Counted from the stretch's first letter, positions 36,176 through 49,770 are shown. The stretch: 64,000 nt of DNA from Ophiura sarsii (GCA_035610835.1 CM069456.1:25922234-25986233); one strand, 5' to 3'. Notes: generated by a model not told the origin, from the letters alone. Numbers and translations are program-made.

Positions 36176-37676
36176 GTAAACGTTAAAATTCATGACGATT
36201 GATTCAAACTTTAAGTATACTAAGGCATTGCGATAACCGATGTCTGAAACTCACACCTGGTAAAATAAACTATTTATCTATATAGCATTAATGAATATCA
36301 TTAGGAAATGAAATTAGATAACCACTATATTGACCTGACATTGAGAGTAATAATATTAATCAAACCGACCATTTATTAACTAATTCTATTTAACCACACA
36401 TACCTAGGAGACAGTAGCAAACGAATACACACACGCAATATACCGCTATTGTGTCGTTTAGATCCGCATTAACTGTGACAATGTTGACAGTGAAATAATA
36501 GATTAAAAAAAATTGATACTAGCAACAGAGAAAAACACACAATACTTAATACAACACGAATATATCTATTTCAATCCAATATCCCCAAGGGCGTTTTCAA
36601 TACGCAGCTGAGACTCTTTTGACTTTTTTTTTTCATTATCTGTTCTCTGATATTCCTTGTTCGGTTGCCATTGCCATATTTAAGGACAACCTGGCGTCAT
36701 ATTGGCTAAAGCCACTCCCGCAGATGTGAAAGCCTATACATCCCAATGCCTAGATAGAATTGTCTGTCCGTAACACTAGTGTTAGGCTAGTCCCAAACCG
36801 ATCCTTTTATCTTACACTAACTATTATCATGCCGTTTGTATAAAACCAAGAGTTAGTTACCGTATAGGGACAATAGGATGACACTATACGCTTGTCACTG
36901 ACAACAGAGATTCCAGATGCGATTTTGGCTTTACTTTTTTACATGGCTTTGTGTTGATAAAATAGACACGCTTCGCTTATTTTATCTTTACATGTATAGC
37001 CATGACCGTCAGATTATAAATACCAATCCTATAGCATATGCCGACCGACTCAATACTTATATAGGCTTAATCACACGATGAAAAATAGAAATAAAAGGTA
37101 CTCCCGGTTACATTGTATTCGTCATGCAGTTTTAAATCCAAATTTCTTTGAAATAATTCTTGCAAATTTCAGTTCCTGATAATTTGGTTGGAATTGCGTG
37201 TATAATCAATTGTTGGTTTTAAAAACACTTTGCGCGACCATGGTGGTTGCCCCTCAAAAATAATAGAGATGCATTACTTAGTCAAATTTTCGGATTCGAA
37301 ATTATTCCTACAGGCTAGGCCTATATATCATACCGTGAACGTAAAATGCAGACATCATGCTGGATAAATAGCGATTATAGCCTACTATAATGTATTTATA
37401 GCATATATATGTAATTAAACATGAAAAAACATCAGACAAATTTCCTTGTCATAAAGAGTTGCCATTCAATTAGAAAACAATATCCACATTGTAAAAACAA
37501 GAGTATCTTTATATACTAGGAGTGATTTTGGTTATTTAATATCAATGACTCGTTATAATTATTCCATTCAATTACGAATCCGCATTTTAAATGAAATAGG
37601 GACTTCATATTAAATATGATATGAATATCGCGATATGAAAGAATTGAAGTTTCATCGTGCTATCCTATTGAAATGA

Positions 37677-37760
37677 CCTTAATCTTCCACACAGGGAGTG
37701 TAGGTTTCACCCATGCAGGTAACCCAATTTGAAATTTACACTCCCTGGGGAAGATTAAGG
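37677..37760. repeat. Compact hairpin, about 84 bp
   Basis: CCTTAATCTTCC / GGAAGATTAAGG at the ends and CAGGGAGTGTA / TACACTCCCTG inside, closed by a ~20-base loop. The size resembles a microRNA precursor but the structure also fits a tiny MITE. Confidence 0.7.
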
Positions 37761-38183
37761 CATAATCTTATGGAAAAGCCCGTGATGATGGATAATGAAG
37801 GAGTTGAACCATACTTAACAAACGCGATTTTGACTTTTTCTTTACTTGATTTTTTGTTTATTTATTTGTTTAGGCCTATTTGTAATAAATTTGAATTAAA
37901 GAAATTGTGAAAAGAATATGTTCTCATTAATTCTATTTGTATACTCGGCTTGAACTAGCTACAATAATACCCTTTCAAGCGACGCGTCACTTCCATGTAC
38001 GTCGCTTTTACGTTGAATTTGATCAAGCAAAACCAATTGGTGTTTTTTTTCTTCTTCTAAGAACATGAAGAAGTAGTCTAATAAAGTGCTTTGCATTAAC
38101 GCCCTTGATACACTGTCATTAATTAACCCCACATATTATTGAGTGAAGCGAATTTTCTCATTCTAGACAAATATGAAAGCGTA

Positions 38184-38486
38184 CACTCTTAGAAATTTAA
38201 TAAACCTTTTGTCCTCTATTTAGAACCCTTTTGGTTCTTGAGTAGAACCAATTGGGTTATAGACACCTTAAAGAACCTTTTTAGTCACTTAGAACATTTA
38301 TTCTAATGGTCTTCCTAATTGTTTTCAAATATTCAGGATTTTTTAAGGTTCAAGAAAGAGGTTCCTCATAGAACCTTCAAAATTAAGGACCCTTTGGAGA
38401 ACCTTTAACAAATAGTTTGGGAGTGTTTTCAAGAACCATAAGGGTTCTAAATAGAGGACAGATTATGAACCTTATCTCTGTGAGTG
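38184..38486. mobile_element. TA-flanked MITE about 500 bp upstream of Hox exon 2
   Basis: Ends CACTCTTAGAAA and the complementary CTCTGTGAGTG are bordered by TA on both sides (38182-38183, 38487-38488). Inner arms GTCCTCTATTTAGAACCCTT and AAGGGTTCTAAATAGAGGAC are exact complements. Repeated AGAACC motifs fill the interior. Confidence 0.85.
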
Positions 38487-38971
38487 TATTGAATATAACA
38501 TATATTATAGAGGCTACACGATTATCATGTTTACGAGGAATTGTTTTTGTGTATCCTTATACAACGATTCACCGGAAACTGAACGTCATCTGCTAACAGG
38601 AAAAGTACAACGAATGTTTCTCTTCTTCTTTTTAATCCACGTCAGAGCCAAAAGCATTTCATACGAATGAATGTATCTGCTTTAACAACATGTCAACTTT
38701 GGATACGAAACACGTTTGGCCGTGTTCCCACATACATGACATAAAGTCGGTATAAGGGACTTCGGACTGGGACTCGCTTGAATCGCGTTCCCATCTAGCG
38801 ATTTAGTCAGGACCGGGTCAGGGAGGGGAGAAGTATCAATGGTATAAAAAAACACATTATGTATGACTAATTGTTTATTGTTTCCAAACAATCGGTGACA
38901 ATATTCCTAATGCATGAAACATAAGCAAATGATATGCAACAAATGGTTATAATGGTTAAACATGATATTAA

Positions 38972-39328
<357 letters not shown>

Positions 39329-41570
39329 CTGTACAGACTGCATATTGCATCGAGGGACGTTGTGTGTGAATCACAAAACTATAACTCCTGAAGGTGATAT
39401 TGTAAATATTGTAACTGAATATTGGACTTAACATGTGGAGCTCATCCCACGCCAATGAAATCAAGGTGCGCAGCGTCTATGTATATGCGAAGCATCCTAC
39501 CCTTACATACTTACCTAGCTCATTGGCATTCCGACAAGTACAACTACAAGGGAAGGATTTGCACAAGACACCTGTACGAAACAACACGCTGCTGATGAAC
39601 TAAACTTTCCCACCGCCAAGTATGTGCAGTAAGATCAAAGTGTATATGATGTATATTTTTTAAAAACATCGAAGTAACAATTTATACTACTATTTGTCTC
39701 GAAACCACCTACTTTTCATCAGGTCAGTATTATAGAGCGATTTGAGCCAGAACGAACAAAGGCGAAAAACACTTTTAGTAGAAATGTTAAGTTACCATTT
39801 GGTTTTGTCTATTTGTAACATTATTTAAAAATCTTCATATAGTTGGCAACATATCTCGATGTAACCATGGTAACTGATGTATCAAACCTTAACATGACTT
39901 CAACTTTATAGCAAATCATCAATATTGTTTGTAAGATATAACGTGCAATTTGGCCGAATTAGATTTTGTAACACCATTTTGTTGTTACTTATATAATTCT
40001 CGATATTAAGTTCTATTTTGAAAATAATGTTATGATCGTGGCCAGATAATGGCTGATGATAATGTTAAATTGACCAAACGAATTATATTTTTCGTAATAT
40101 CATTCTGGTAAGGTCTTAAGCTCTATTTGACCTATGACTGACCTATCTATATATCTAGCTAGCAGTACCAAAATGAGCTTGAGCAAAAGGTACCGATGAA
40201 ATTGAAATAGTATCTAATTTTGATTGATTCATTTTTAAAATAATTCTTATTGATCCCTGATCCTGTGATGAAATAATATATGAATAATTGTCTTGTCATT
40301 TGCAAAAATGATGATATCAATGCTGATTAAGAATATTTGTCTAAATACCTCACAAACTGACTCCAACGCGGTAAATTTGATTTCGGGTGTTTTAGAAAGG
40401 GTAACAATATATTTTCAAATTGTAACATAAACGAAATCGAGAGAGAACGTATGTGAAATTTTCATTTTGTATTCTTTGTGTGTGCAAAAGGGAGAGATAT
40501 CTAAAACGTGCTGCTTTTTGTCCGAGACTCATTCCTGGGCACTCGCAAGTAATACCATTAATTGGTGGTCTTGTGAAATATAAAAATTAATGATATGTTC
40601 AGACTTTTATATCTTGAGTGAGACGATATATAGCACACATATCACCAATGAACGCAGTCTCTGGTCAAGTGGAAATATTCCGGGTAAAAAGGTGCCTGGA
40701 TACGACAGCTTTAGTTCGAAAATATGTTAATTAGATCTCTACAAACAGGTGAACTTGATAATGTTGTCTGGTCAGGGCTGACATGGATGGCTACGAAAAA
40801 ACAACTTATGACATTATTGCGATAGAATGCCTTTGACACTTTGTGAAGCGGGCATATGGTGTATAGGCTGAAAAGGGTGGAATCCCCTAAATTCCACAGA
40901 AGTGTGTGCGTGTAGCGCGTTTATTGTGTATATGTCCCAGTGTACTCGATACCGTGATGTTCAATGAAATGGGATAACAAGCCCCTTTTAACAGGTGTGA
41001 ATCCGATAGACTTTACGGCATATACCACTAAAATTCTTTATTGCTGATGATACATGTTATCCACGTAGCGTTGCCTTTAGGATTCCAGTTTGGGTGGGAT
41101 TATTGAGTTGAAAGACCTAAGGCATGAAAACATAGAATACTCATGAAGTATACAGACAATGAACAGAATAACCACGTGGAATTCATGTTATTAAATCAGT
41201 GAACGAAGCATTGATGCACCTGGGTGCGTGACGATAAACATAGTCTAATGTGACAACTATACATATTTATATTTATAAAACGTTAATGCACAGCACCGTT
41301 TGCGTTTAAATACTTTGTATGGTATATACTCTATATGCTGTTATGTATTTTATTGTCTGGATTCATATCAAAGATAAAATTATTGTTGTTCTACAGCTCA
41401 GGATTACTGGAGATATTCATATTCTGTACACAGATTTAAATCATTATACATTCGTACTCAATTGACCTTGAATGTGAAGTACTCACAAATTGTTAGGCAA
41501 CATTTTGTTGGTTGATTGCATGTTGTGTTATATAAAAAGACAGTCTCTCTGGTTTACTGCCTACTGGTAT
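39329..41570. other. Probable 3' UTR and downstream flank of the Hox gene
   Basis: AT-rich, with no inverted or tandem repeats noticed, unlike the rest of the window. Polyadenylation signals AATAAA occur further on (about 42010, 42113, 43502, 44532) but which one is used cannot be told. Confidence 0.4.
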
Positions 41571-41758
41571 AGTCTATTTGACCATCATGAGACAGTGACG
41601 TAACTGCGTATTCTACTTATTGCAGCACATAACGCGCGTGCCTACTTGAGGCGCTGGCGTATACACACGAGCGTTGAAAGACGGAAGATACATACGCGTG
41701 CGTAATAGCTGCGCCTGTTAAGTTACGTCACTGTCCAGAGGAAGCCAAATAGAGTATA
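41571..41758. mobile_element. MITE copy 2 of the 4793 family
   Basis: Left TAGTCTATTTG and GAGACAGTGACGTAACT are mirrored by AGTTACGTCACTGT and CAAATAGAGTA. The interior has palindromic CACGAGCG / GCGCGTGC-type pieces. Confidence 0.75.
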
Positions 41759-42915
41759 GCTTGCAAATGTATGTTTTGATCATGTTGATAGTATATTAGA
41801 AATCTCCCACATCGCCTTGCATTACACGACGTGTTTATAGTTTTCATCTTCAATTCAAAATTGAGTAAATGCATTTATTGCGTTTTTATGTGCAAAAAAT
41901 ACTCGAAAAACTCGCTTATTTGTTTCCTTTTACACTCATGTGCATTTTGGAGCCATTTGAAATTCATTTTACCAGGCTTTATTGAGGTCGTATTTAGATG
42001 AATTTAATCAATAAACAGAGCATTTCAAAGCTCAATTTGAAAAGTGTATTTATTTATTTAAAAAAATTAAATTATGGCGGAAAAATCATTGTTATTTGCG
42101 ATACTAATTTGAAATAAAAAACATGGCAAGGGAAACAGTTGAAGACCATTTTGTTTGTGGCCAAATCTATAGAATCTAATTCATATTTGCCCGATTATGT
42201 TTAATAATCTAACTGTTGTAATTCTGTTTTATATGGTGCTTTTTCTCGATACATCAATTAAAATGATTCACATGCCAGAATACACGCTACAAACATGTTA
42301 TATATTTTGTACAGCACTTTTATTTATTACTTTGTACATAATGATATTATCAAAATGGTTCACATCTCTTTTTTTTATTTTGGACGACTAATTACGTTGT
42401 ATTTCATGTTGTACGTATGAACAATAACCCACTAAGGATAATTATTAACAGACCTATAGACCGTACATAATATCCCAGTAGTGTGTATGCATGATGAAAA
42501 GTTGACTTTTGTAATGGAAATGAAAATGATTTTTTGTGTGTTTCTTACAACTTTCATTTGCATAGTTATCTATATGTAAAGATTCATATAAGTATGTAGA
42601 TAAGGATCATGATCCGATTGATATAACCAGGGTGTCCTTTCATAGTATAGTTAATCCTTTGAATACTTCATGTTACCACAATTGATCGCATTTTCACGAC
42701 CATCCCACAAAATAAGAACAACAAAACTAGTTTGAAATAGAAAAGATCTAACAAAAGGGAACTTGCAAATTTAATGCTGAAGTCAGCATGACCAGTGTCT
42801 GGTGTTTTGTTGTGTTTTTACGCCAATGTTTTTTTTCCCCTTTAATTATTATTATTTTACACGAATGATGATGGCCTTGGTGATACCCACGCAGAGATAG
42901 GCCCAAAATAAACCC

Positions 42916-43265
42916 CGTTGTGTTGCCCTCAAGTTGCAAAAATGTAAAATCGGGTCGGTCGGTCGGATTTTTTTTTTTTTTTCAATTTTTTTTTCTTTCA
43001 ATTTTTTTTTGGGCTGAAAAATATATGGTTTATGTCAAGAAAATTGGTATATAGGCCCATGTCAATTTAACTAATGTTTCAAGTGTGACAATAGTCTAAA
43101 AAACATTTATTTGGGCTTACTTATTAATTTAAAGTAAGAAATAGTCTTATTTAGACACTTTTAATCACATTTAAATCTAAAAAAAAAGAAAAAAGCGACC
43201 CTAGTTTTTTACGATTTTAGGGTCGGTCGCTGAGGGCAACACAACTTTTTTTTTTTGGCCTTAGT
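42916..43265. mobile_element. MITE, GTTGTGTTGCCCTC family, copy 2
   Basis: GTTGTGTTGCCCTCAAGTTG at the left pairs with GAGGGCAACACAAC at the right. Inner GGTCGGTCGG / GGGTCGGTCG blocks match the copy at 11816-12117. Confidence 0.78.
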
Positions 43266-44620
43266 AGTGGGTGCACATGTACTAGCTATATACCATATCG
43301 TATTCGTGATAAGCCTTCCGTGAGATATATTCAGAATCATCATTGCTCATTCATGTGTGGAAATATTAAAAGAAAAGAATATGATCTGGATATTCATTCA
43401 TAACAATTATGGGGTGTTTCCTAACCTTGCCTGTTGTACTTTTATAGCATTGAACATTATAGAAATTATTGACTGCAATGTGTAAATACTGTTTGCTAAA
43501 AATAATAAACTGACACTAGTACACGTGCAGGCTTTACACTAAACACTTAGAGCAACCACTGATAGTCGCAATTCTGTTTCCTTTTTTCATGGAAGAAATG
43601 TTACTCTTATTATCAGTTTAAGAATGCCCGTAACAATAAGCATCCAAGGATTACATTTTGTAAGTTTTATTCAAAGCCATCGGTTCAATTTTGTTAATGC
43701 GACCAATTCGACCTCCATGAAAACAGTAACATAAACATAATTTGCAATTTTTCCCCGTTGCTTTACTTCGTGCGACAACATTCACCGTTCGTTACAGGGG
43801 TTTATAGAAAATGGTTTCGTCAACTAATTAGATAACTGTTCCACAAAGGTCTCAAAGTATCTTCTAAAATTATTGACACAGCACTTATAAAACCAAATTA
43901 AAGTGTTCAGACTTTAATTTCATTTGTGTGGACCAAAAGAGGCGAAATCGTGTTAGCTGCTGTAGCGCCACCTACGCTCGATCTACAGCATGCCTTTTCT
44001 TGTGGTTATTCTTTAACTTGATAATATCGGGATGTTTTCGGTCCGATATTATCCGTTCAAATCACATGATAGAGATGTGCCATCGGGAGTTAATTTTGTC
44101 ATCTACAGTCGTAATTTTAGGTGATTTACGCGAAAATAATGTTTTTAGCGTGATGTAATTTGCACCGTATTAAGCTTAGCTTACAATTGTTAAGCTTCTA
44201 CGGTTTCCCGTTTAGTTGGCCTCTCTAATAATAATATGGTTGGTAGAGAGAACACGTGTACGTTTGTCTCCCCATGGTGTGTCTACTCTACTACAAACTC
44301 ACATATTTTGTATTTTTAGTTTACACTGGTTTTGAATTTTTCAAGGATATGTGCTCATCACATGGATATATACTCCTAATTAAGATTGTCCATACAATTT
44401 TGTTGTTATACAATAAACATGTAGATAGGTTTTGTAAAAACAAGCCCACCTTTTATCATCATGGAAGTACTTTATCATACATTTTTAAAAATCTATTATT
44501 GTTATTATGATTTTGTTTTGATTTATGTACAAATAAAGTTATCGTTCAAAGTGCAATGAAATTTGCCTTGTTTAGTTTTGTGTTAATTGATTTCATGATA
44601 TTAATTGTCCTTTTCCCTAT
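43266..44620. other. Unassigned stretch
   Basis: Includes a hairpin TGCTGTAG / CTACAGCA (43956-43988) and short open frames without recognisable domains. A polyadenylation signal (44532) lies near the right end. Confidence 0.4.
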
Positions 44621-44750
44621 ATAGACACCTTCCGTGTTTTGGATTAGCTGCCAACACAAAGGTGTTTGCAACACGGTTCGGACCCGCAGCCCTCCCCATT
44701 CAATAAAACCTGGTGAATGACCTCGAAATTAGTATAACCTTTACTTGAAA
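44621..44750. repeat. Repeat related to 59105-59265 (reverse)
   Basis: ACACCTTCCGTGTTTTGGAT, GCAACACGGTTCGGACC and ACCTGGTGAATGACCTC match, as reverse complement, the MITE around 59110-59260. Confidence 0.65.
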
Positions 44751-44991
44751 CTTTCCACGCGGCATGCGTCTGCAGACGACAGGTCCGAAATGTCACAAAA
44801 TGATTCAAAACTGTCAAAATTCTTGAATTTCATCACCGTATTTGGAATCACCATGAGAAATGCATTTAAATAAGTACAAACATGCGTAGTATTGATTCAG
44901 TAATTCTTGAGATAAGACTTTGAAAAGTTGGGAAAGGTGTCTGAAAAATCTGTTTTGTATAATATGGCAAAATGAATAGCCGCGTGGAAAG
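44751..44991. mobile_element. MITE, CTTTCCACGCGGC family, copy 2
   Basis: Ends CTTTCCACGCGGC and GCCGCGTGGAAAG are perfect inverted repeats. Interior as in 5261-5500. Confidence 0.85.
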
Positions 44992-45063
44992 TGTCAAAGT
45001 CCTACGCTAAAAGTCTCCTCTACTGCTACAACGTCTTGCTGCAGTCATTTCAACAGAGCATCA

Positions 45064-46048
45064 CACTGAAAGCCAAACTGGAGTCAGGGTTACTCTATAA
45101 AGGGAGTCCAGCCTACATGTGACTCTATGTCAATATTGACTCTGTTTGGAGAGTCACATGACTCCCTTGGAGAGTCAACATTTACTGACTCCTTTGGAGA
45201 GTCATGATGCATGACTCTTCAAGGGAGTCTTGTGACTCTTCAAATGGAGTCAATATTGACATAGAGTCACATGTAGGCTGGACTCCCTTTCGAGAGTAAT
45301 AATGACTCCAACTGGCTAAATAGAGTCACCGTGACTCCAGGTAGGAATAAGACACTGAGAACTGGAGGTGGTGGGGGGGGGGGGGGGGGGCTTAAGGTAA
45401 TTGGTTCTTTGATGTTTATGTTCTTGCTCAATGTATTTGCATTTACTTAGTGAGCAATCACTTCCCTTTCTTAACCAGTGAGAAATATGCATATATCAAT
45501 ATACATTCAACGGTGTTAAATTAAGGTATCGACTTAATTCAAATAAATTAATAGGTTTAAATAAATAAAATGTGCAAATTAGCTCATTAGCATAATTGAA
45601 ATGGTATACACGAGCATCGGTGCTAATTTTTGTACCATTGCAATTATGCTAATGAGCGATTTGTGCATTTTACTCGGCTAATATAAGACCAAGTAAAATA
45701 TGCAAATTAGCTCCAGAGAGTCAAGATGACTCCTTTGGAGAGTCATGGGCGATGACTCTTTCCGACGGCTAGGATGACTCCCTTGGAGAGTCAGGATGAC
45801 TCCTTTGGAGAATCAGGATGACTCCTTTGAAGAGTCAGGATGACTCCTTTGGAGAGTCAGGATGACTCCTTTGGAGAGTCATGGCCGATGACTCTTTCCG
45901 ACGGCTAGGATGACTCCTTTGGGGAGTCAGGACGACTCCTTTGGAGAGTCAAGATTACTCCTTTGAAGAGTCAGGATGACTCCTTTGGAGAGTCATGGCC
46001 GATTTACTCCATTTCAAGAGTCACTTGACTCCAGTTTGGCTTTCAGTG
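45064..46048. mobile_element. Foldback element packed with TGACTC repeats
   Basis: Terminal inverted repeats CACTGAAAGCCAAACTGGAG plus TCA and the exact complement ending at 46048. Between them AGGATGACTCCTTTGGAGAG-type units recur dozens of times in both orientations. A nested foldback (45571-45670, GTGCAAATTAGCTCATTAGC) and a G run (45371-45391) interrupt it. No clear target duplication. Confidence 0.85.
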
Positions 46049-46072
46049 CAATGATCAAGTTCGTTTTAGTTA

Positions 46073-46500
46073 TCAGGGTGATTCAGAAAGAACAGGCAAT
46101 TTTTTAGTTTTAGCAAAAGCGCCACAAAAATGTCAGACCTGCATATTCAAAACAAACGATAATGCCAAAAGACCATGCCACATCAGCCTCTTGACCCATC
46201 CAATATCCAAGCCTTTCAGCTACCTCTGACTTATAGGACGAATCCAATGGCGTAACCATCTATATGGTTGTGGACTTACTTTCTTAACCCCCTGGGCACT
46301 ACCTGCCTATCTAACACTGAACGTTTATGATTGGTTAATTTCAAGAAATACTCATTTTGACTAATTGGAAAACTGCCTCGAAAACATTTCACTCCAATCT
46401 TTATCAGGGATACAATTATTCTAACAATGTCTCTCATTGGGGCAGAGATTCTCATGGGGTTAAGAAAGAAAACACAGAAGCTTAACATGCTTAAGGCCAA
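46073..46500. repeat. Left end of a CAGGGTGA-type element plus inverted fragment
   Basis: CAGGGTGATTCAGAAAGAAC at 46073 matches, in reverse, the end near 55800-55845. GGACTTACTTTCTTAACCCC (about 46271) and GGGGTTAAGAAAGAAAAC (about 46455) are inverted. The border of the full element is unresolved. Confidence 0.5.
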
Positions 46501-46589
46501 GAACTATATAAAATTCGATGGACTGAGTATGATACACATATATATTGGTTCAAACGATCTCGTTGCTAGACGACAGTCGAGCACAATAC

Positions 46590-46697
46590 TTCTGACATAA
46601 ATGCGGACGATAGTATCATTTTAAGTAGAACAACGACGCCGCAGGCGGAGTTGTTCTACGCAAAAAATAATACTATCGAACGCATTTATGTCTGACA
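46590..46697. repeat. Compact 108-bp hairpin
   Basis: TGACATAAATGCG / CGCATTTATGTC, CGATAGTAT / ATACTATCG and GTAGAACAAC / GTTGTTCTAC pair in order around GCCGCAGGC. Nearly complete pairing with a tiny loop. Confidence 0.8.
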
Positions 46698-47008
46698 ATA
46701 TAACACGGGTACGGTCTAAAAACAATACCTTTATTCTCATTCTGAAACAATCATACTTTAGACATTTATCAAAGAAATAAGTACATTTTATTGTCCACAT
46801 TTGACAACTTTTACCCCTGCTAGGATCGAATAACCCACAAACATTTCATCCAATCACATGCGATGAGTAAACCTTGCGTAAGCGTCGCGGCGCCGGTATA
46901 AACGCAGGAAAAGCGCTAAAGACGCACTGCAGAAGTGCGAGTTATGGAGCAAACCACGCATTGTGAAGGTCGGGCGCACTGTTAAAATGTAAGCCCCACC
47001 TCCCCGTG

Positions 47009-47392
47009 TTAAAGGCATATTATGTGATCTTTTCCAGAGAGCGCCCTCAATTGATGTTTTATTTTTAGAAAGTAGATTTTCTTGCAGATTTACATTTCTG
47101 ATCATAAATCGTACATACATTCCAAGTGACAGGGCGATACGATTCCTAATTACCTCAAAATCAAGGTTTTAGAGTGAATTTAGTGTGAAAATATAAACTG
47201 TCGTGTTAATCACGACAGTTTATTTTAACTCTAAAACCATGATTTTGAAGTAATTAAGAATCGTATCACCCTGTAACTTGGAATGTATGTACGATTTATG
47301 ATCAGAAATGTAAATCTGCAAGAAGATCTGCTTTCAATTTTTTTTTCGATGTTGAGGGCGTTCCCTTGAAAGATCACATAATATACCTTTAA
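47009..47392. mobile_element. TTAA-flanked foldback MITE
   Basis: TTAA borders (47009-47012, 47389-47392). Ends AGGCATATTATGTGATCTTT / AAGATCACATAATATACCT. Arms of about 170 bp pair almost throughout, with AAACTGTCGTG / CACGACAGTTT at the tip. Border type matches the 23892 and 54261 elements, but the sequence is unrelated. Confidence 0.88.
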
Positions 47393-47518
47393 ATTGTCTC
47401 ATCTAGATGTCGCCGATTTCTCTGAGAAGCAATGAGATTGCTTAAACTTTCTTAGCTGTTTAAGACCAATATCTTGCTGCATCATCTAAATGTATCATCA
47501 TTATGTTTTCGAAATCGT

Positions 47519-47640
47519 ACAGGGTGAGTCAGAAAGTACATGCTCCTTTTTTTGCAAAAGCGTCACACACATTTTAGGCACCCATATTCACAACCCTTTC
47601 TCTTGTGCACTTCTTGATTTATATTCAAAATTCAAAACGA
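47519..47640. repeat. CAGGGTGAGTC-type element end
   Basis: CAGGGTGAGTCAGAAAGTAC at 47520 followed by GCAAAAGCGTCACAC, related to 46073. The partner end was not found nearby. Confidence 0.5.
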
Positions 47641-47842
47641 TGGAGTAGGAAGTAGCTTTACCTGGTAGTGGTGTCTTGGGTCACGAGGTCAGAAACCGCT
47701 AAAATGAGTTATTATAATGTAAAGGTTGCTCCAAAATCAATACTGAAATAATGTATCACAGCTTAATGGTTAGACGCAGAACCACAGTCATAAGAAACAG
47801 TGCCGTATTTCATAGCAGTTAATGTTACACCACCAAGCTTTT

Positions 47843-48225
47843 GTTCTTGCTCCGAATGTGCACCAGATTAATAAGGGGGATTTCCATCCGAATGTGCACC
47901 AGATTAAGAGGGATTTCCATCCGTATGTGCAACAGATTAAGAGGGATTTCCATCCGAATGTGCACCAGATTAAGAGGGATTTCCATCCGTATGTGCACCA
48001 GATTAAGAGGGATTTCCATCCAAATGTGCACCAGATTAAAAGGGATTTCCATCCGTATATGCACCAGATTAATAAGGGGATTTCCATCCGAATAATGCGC
48101 ACTAGATTCACAGGGATTTTTATCCGAATGTGCACTAGATTAATAAGGGGGATTTCCACCCGTATGTGCACCAGATTAATAAGGGGGATTTCCATCCGAA
48201 TGTGCACCAGATTAAGAGGAATTTC
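47843..48225. repeat. 33-bp minisatellite, about 12 units
   Basis: Unit TCCGAATGTGCACCAGATTA plus AGAGGGATTTCCA, with 30-37-bp variants and alternating GAATGTG / GTATGTG forms. Because most units are a multiple of three, long frames stay open on both strands (about 140-150 codons). They show no other gene features. Confidence 0.95.
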
Positions 48226-48489
48226 GAAGAGCGAAAACACAAACACGAAATAATTGGAAGACAGACTAAAGTATTCAACTAATTAATTATTTAACACCAT
48301 TATATATAAATTCAAGTTGGTATTTGTGGGTTTATCGAATACTAGTAGTCCACTAATTTGTTATCAACGTTCACGTGTCTCATTTGCGACTTTGTCTTTC
48401 ATTTGACATTTTGGTTGGTCATACAACTCATTACATCTGATTTTAACATTTTCCACTATTAGTTTTACCATATGAAACAGATGTGTCAA

Positions 48490-48665
48490 AAACCTTTACC
48501 TTTCAAAGTCTATCTCTATGATTATTGAACAAATACTAGGCATGTTTGTACTTATTTCAATGCATTTCTCATCGTGATTCCGAATATGGTAATGAAATTA
48601 AATAATGTTGACATTTTTGAAACATTTTGTGAAATTTTGGAAAGCAAATTTTTGAACTAAGATTG
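48490..48665. repeat. Partial reverse copy of the CTTTCCACGCGGC MITE
   Basis: CATGTTTGTACTTATTTCAA, TGCATTTCTCATCGTGATTC and TTTGAAACATTTTGTGAAAT are complements of the interior of 5261-5500. Confidence 0.7.
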
Positions 48666-49770
48666 ATAGCAGGGAAACAGCATTTAACTGGAGTGATTGG
48701 CAAAATGATCTAAACATATCACATTTATCCTGCATGCTTGATCTGACCTTCATTAAAAGAAAAGTCACATTTCTAGAGAAATACCAAGATCCTACATAAA
48801 TCAGTCTATAGATATCACATCACGGGAAAGTAGGATTGTGTGAGGTTCGCGGGTTGAAAACACGGTTTCTGTGTGTGTAGCAGTACCCGTAATAGGAGGT
48901 ATGGCTGGGCTTAAAAATGAAAGTTACGTAGAATAATATTGTTCGTATAACTTATAGTCTTTGTACGCAGTGATGTTGTTTTGCAGACAGTGTTTGCAAA
49001 ATTTATCACTTCTTCCTCTAAATAAAAAACAAGATAAATCAGAGAATAAGTATCATTAAATCAGCCAAACTGCGGTCGATCGTCCTTACTCCCCAGGTCG
49101 CTGACAGATCGCATCCATACGCGTTGTAAGAAATCTTGCCAGCAAGCGAGACGTTAAGGAAGTAAAGGAAAAACGTATTACTCAAAAATTATGGACCAGA
49201 TACCAATATTTATGGATCATAAATTACGAGAATTTACTGGACGGAAGGGGAAACCAGGACGACTTCGTTGGGTTCACTGTCACCAAAGCATTACTTCCAG
49301 TGACCCCTGCTAGAAGGGAACACCTATGATGTGGAAATAATTGACATGGTTATGCCTGCCACCATGCTGCCACTTAGTTTTTGTATGCTGATACACTTTC
49401 TGACAATCTGGGATAAAAATGTTGTGACACAAACCGACTGATATCAATTGAAAGGTATAAGATACTAGCTTCGCTACCCACATGGCATCAACATATTTGA
49501 ATGTTACCTTCTGTTTTTTCTGAAACTACTGATTACGCCAAATGAAGGTGCGTATTTTCCACTATCAATTACGAATTTCGGCATATTCACACTACTTCAT
49601 GATATGAAATGTATATGTTGATCACAGGCATGATTTCACATCCTCAACAATAATTGTGTGCCCTCCTAGATAATTGAGATGAGCTCTTTTTAGAAAATAA
49701 CATTCTGGACTACGAAAAAGTATGTTAGGAAACAACGATTTGCTGAATGAAAAGGGAACATCCAGAGAAT
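48666..49770. other. Unassigned stretch
   Basis: No gene or clear repeat recognised. Confidence 0.4.

Noticed and set aside
47788..48253. Long open frames of 143 and 152 codons on opposite strands
   Set aside because: Generated by a minisatellite whose unit is mostly a multiple of three; no splice or start context.
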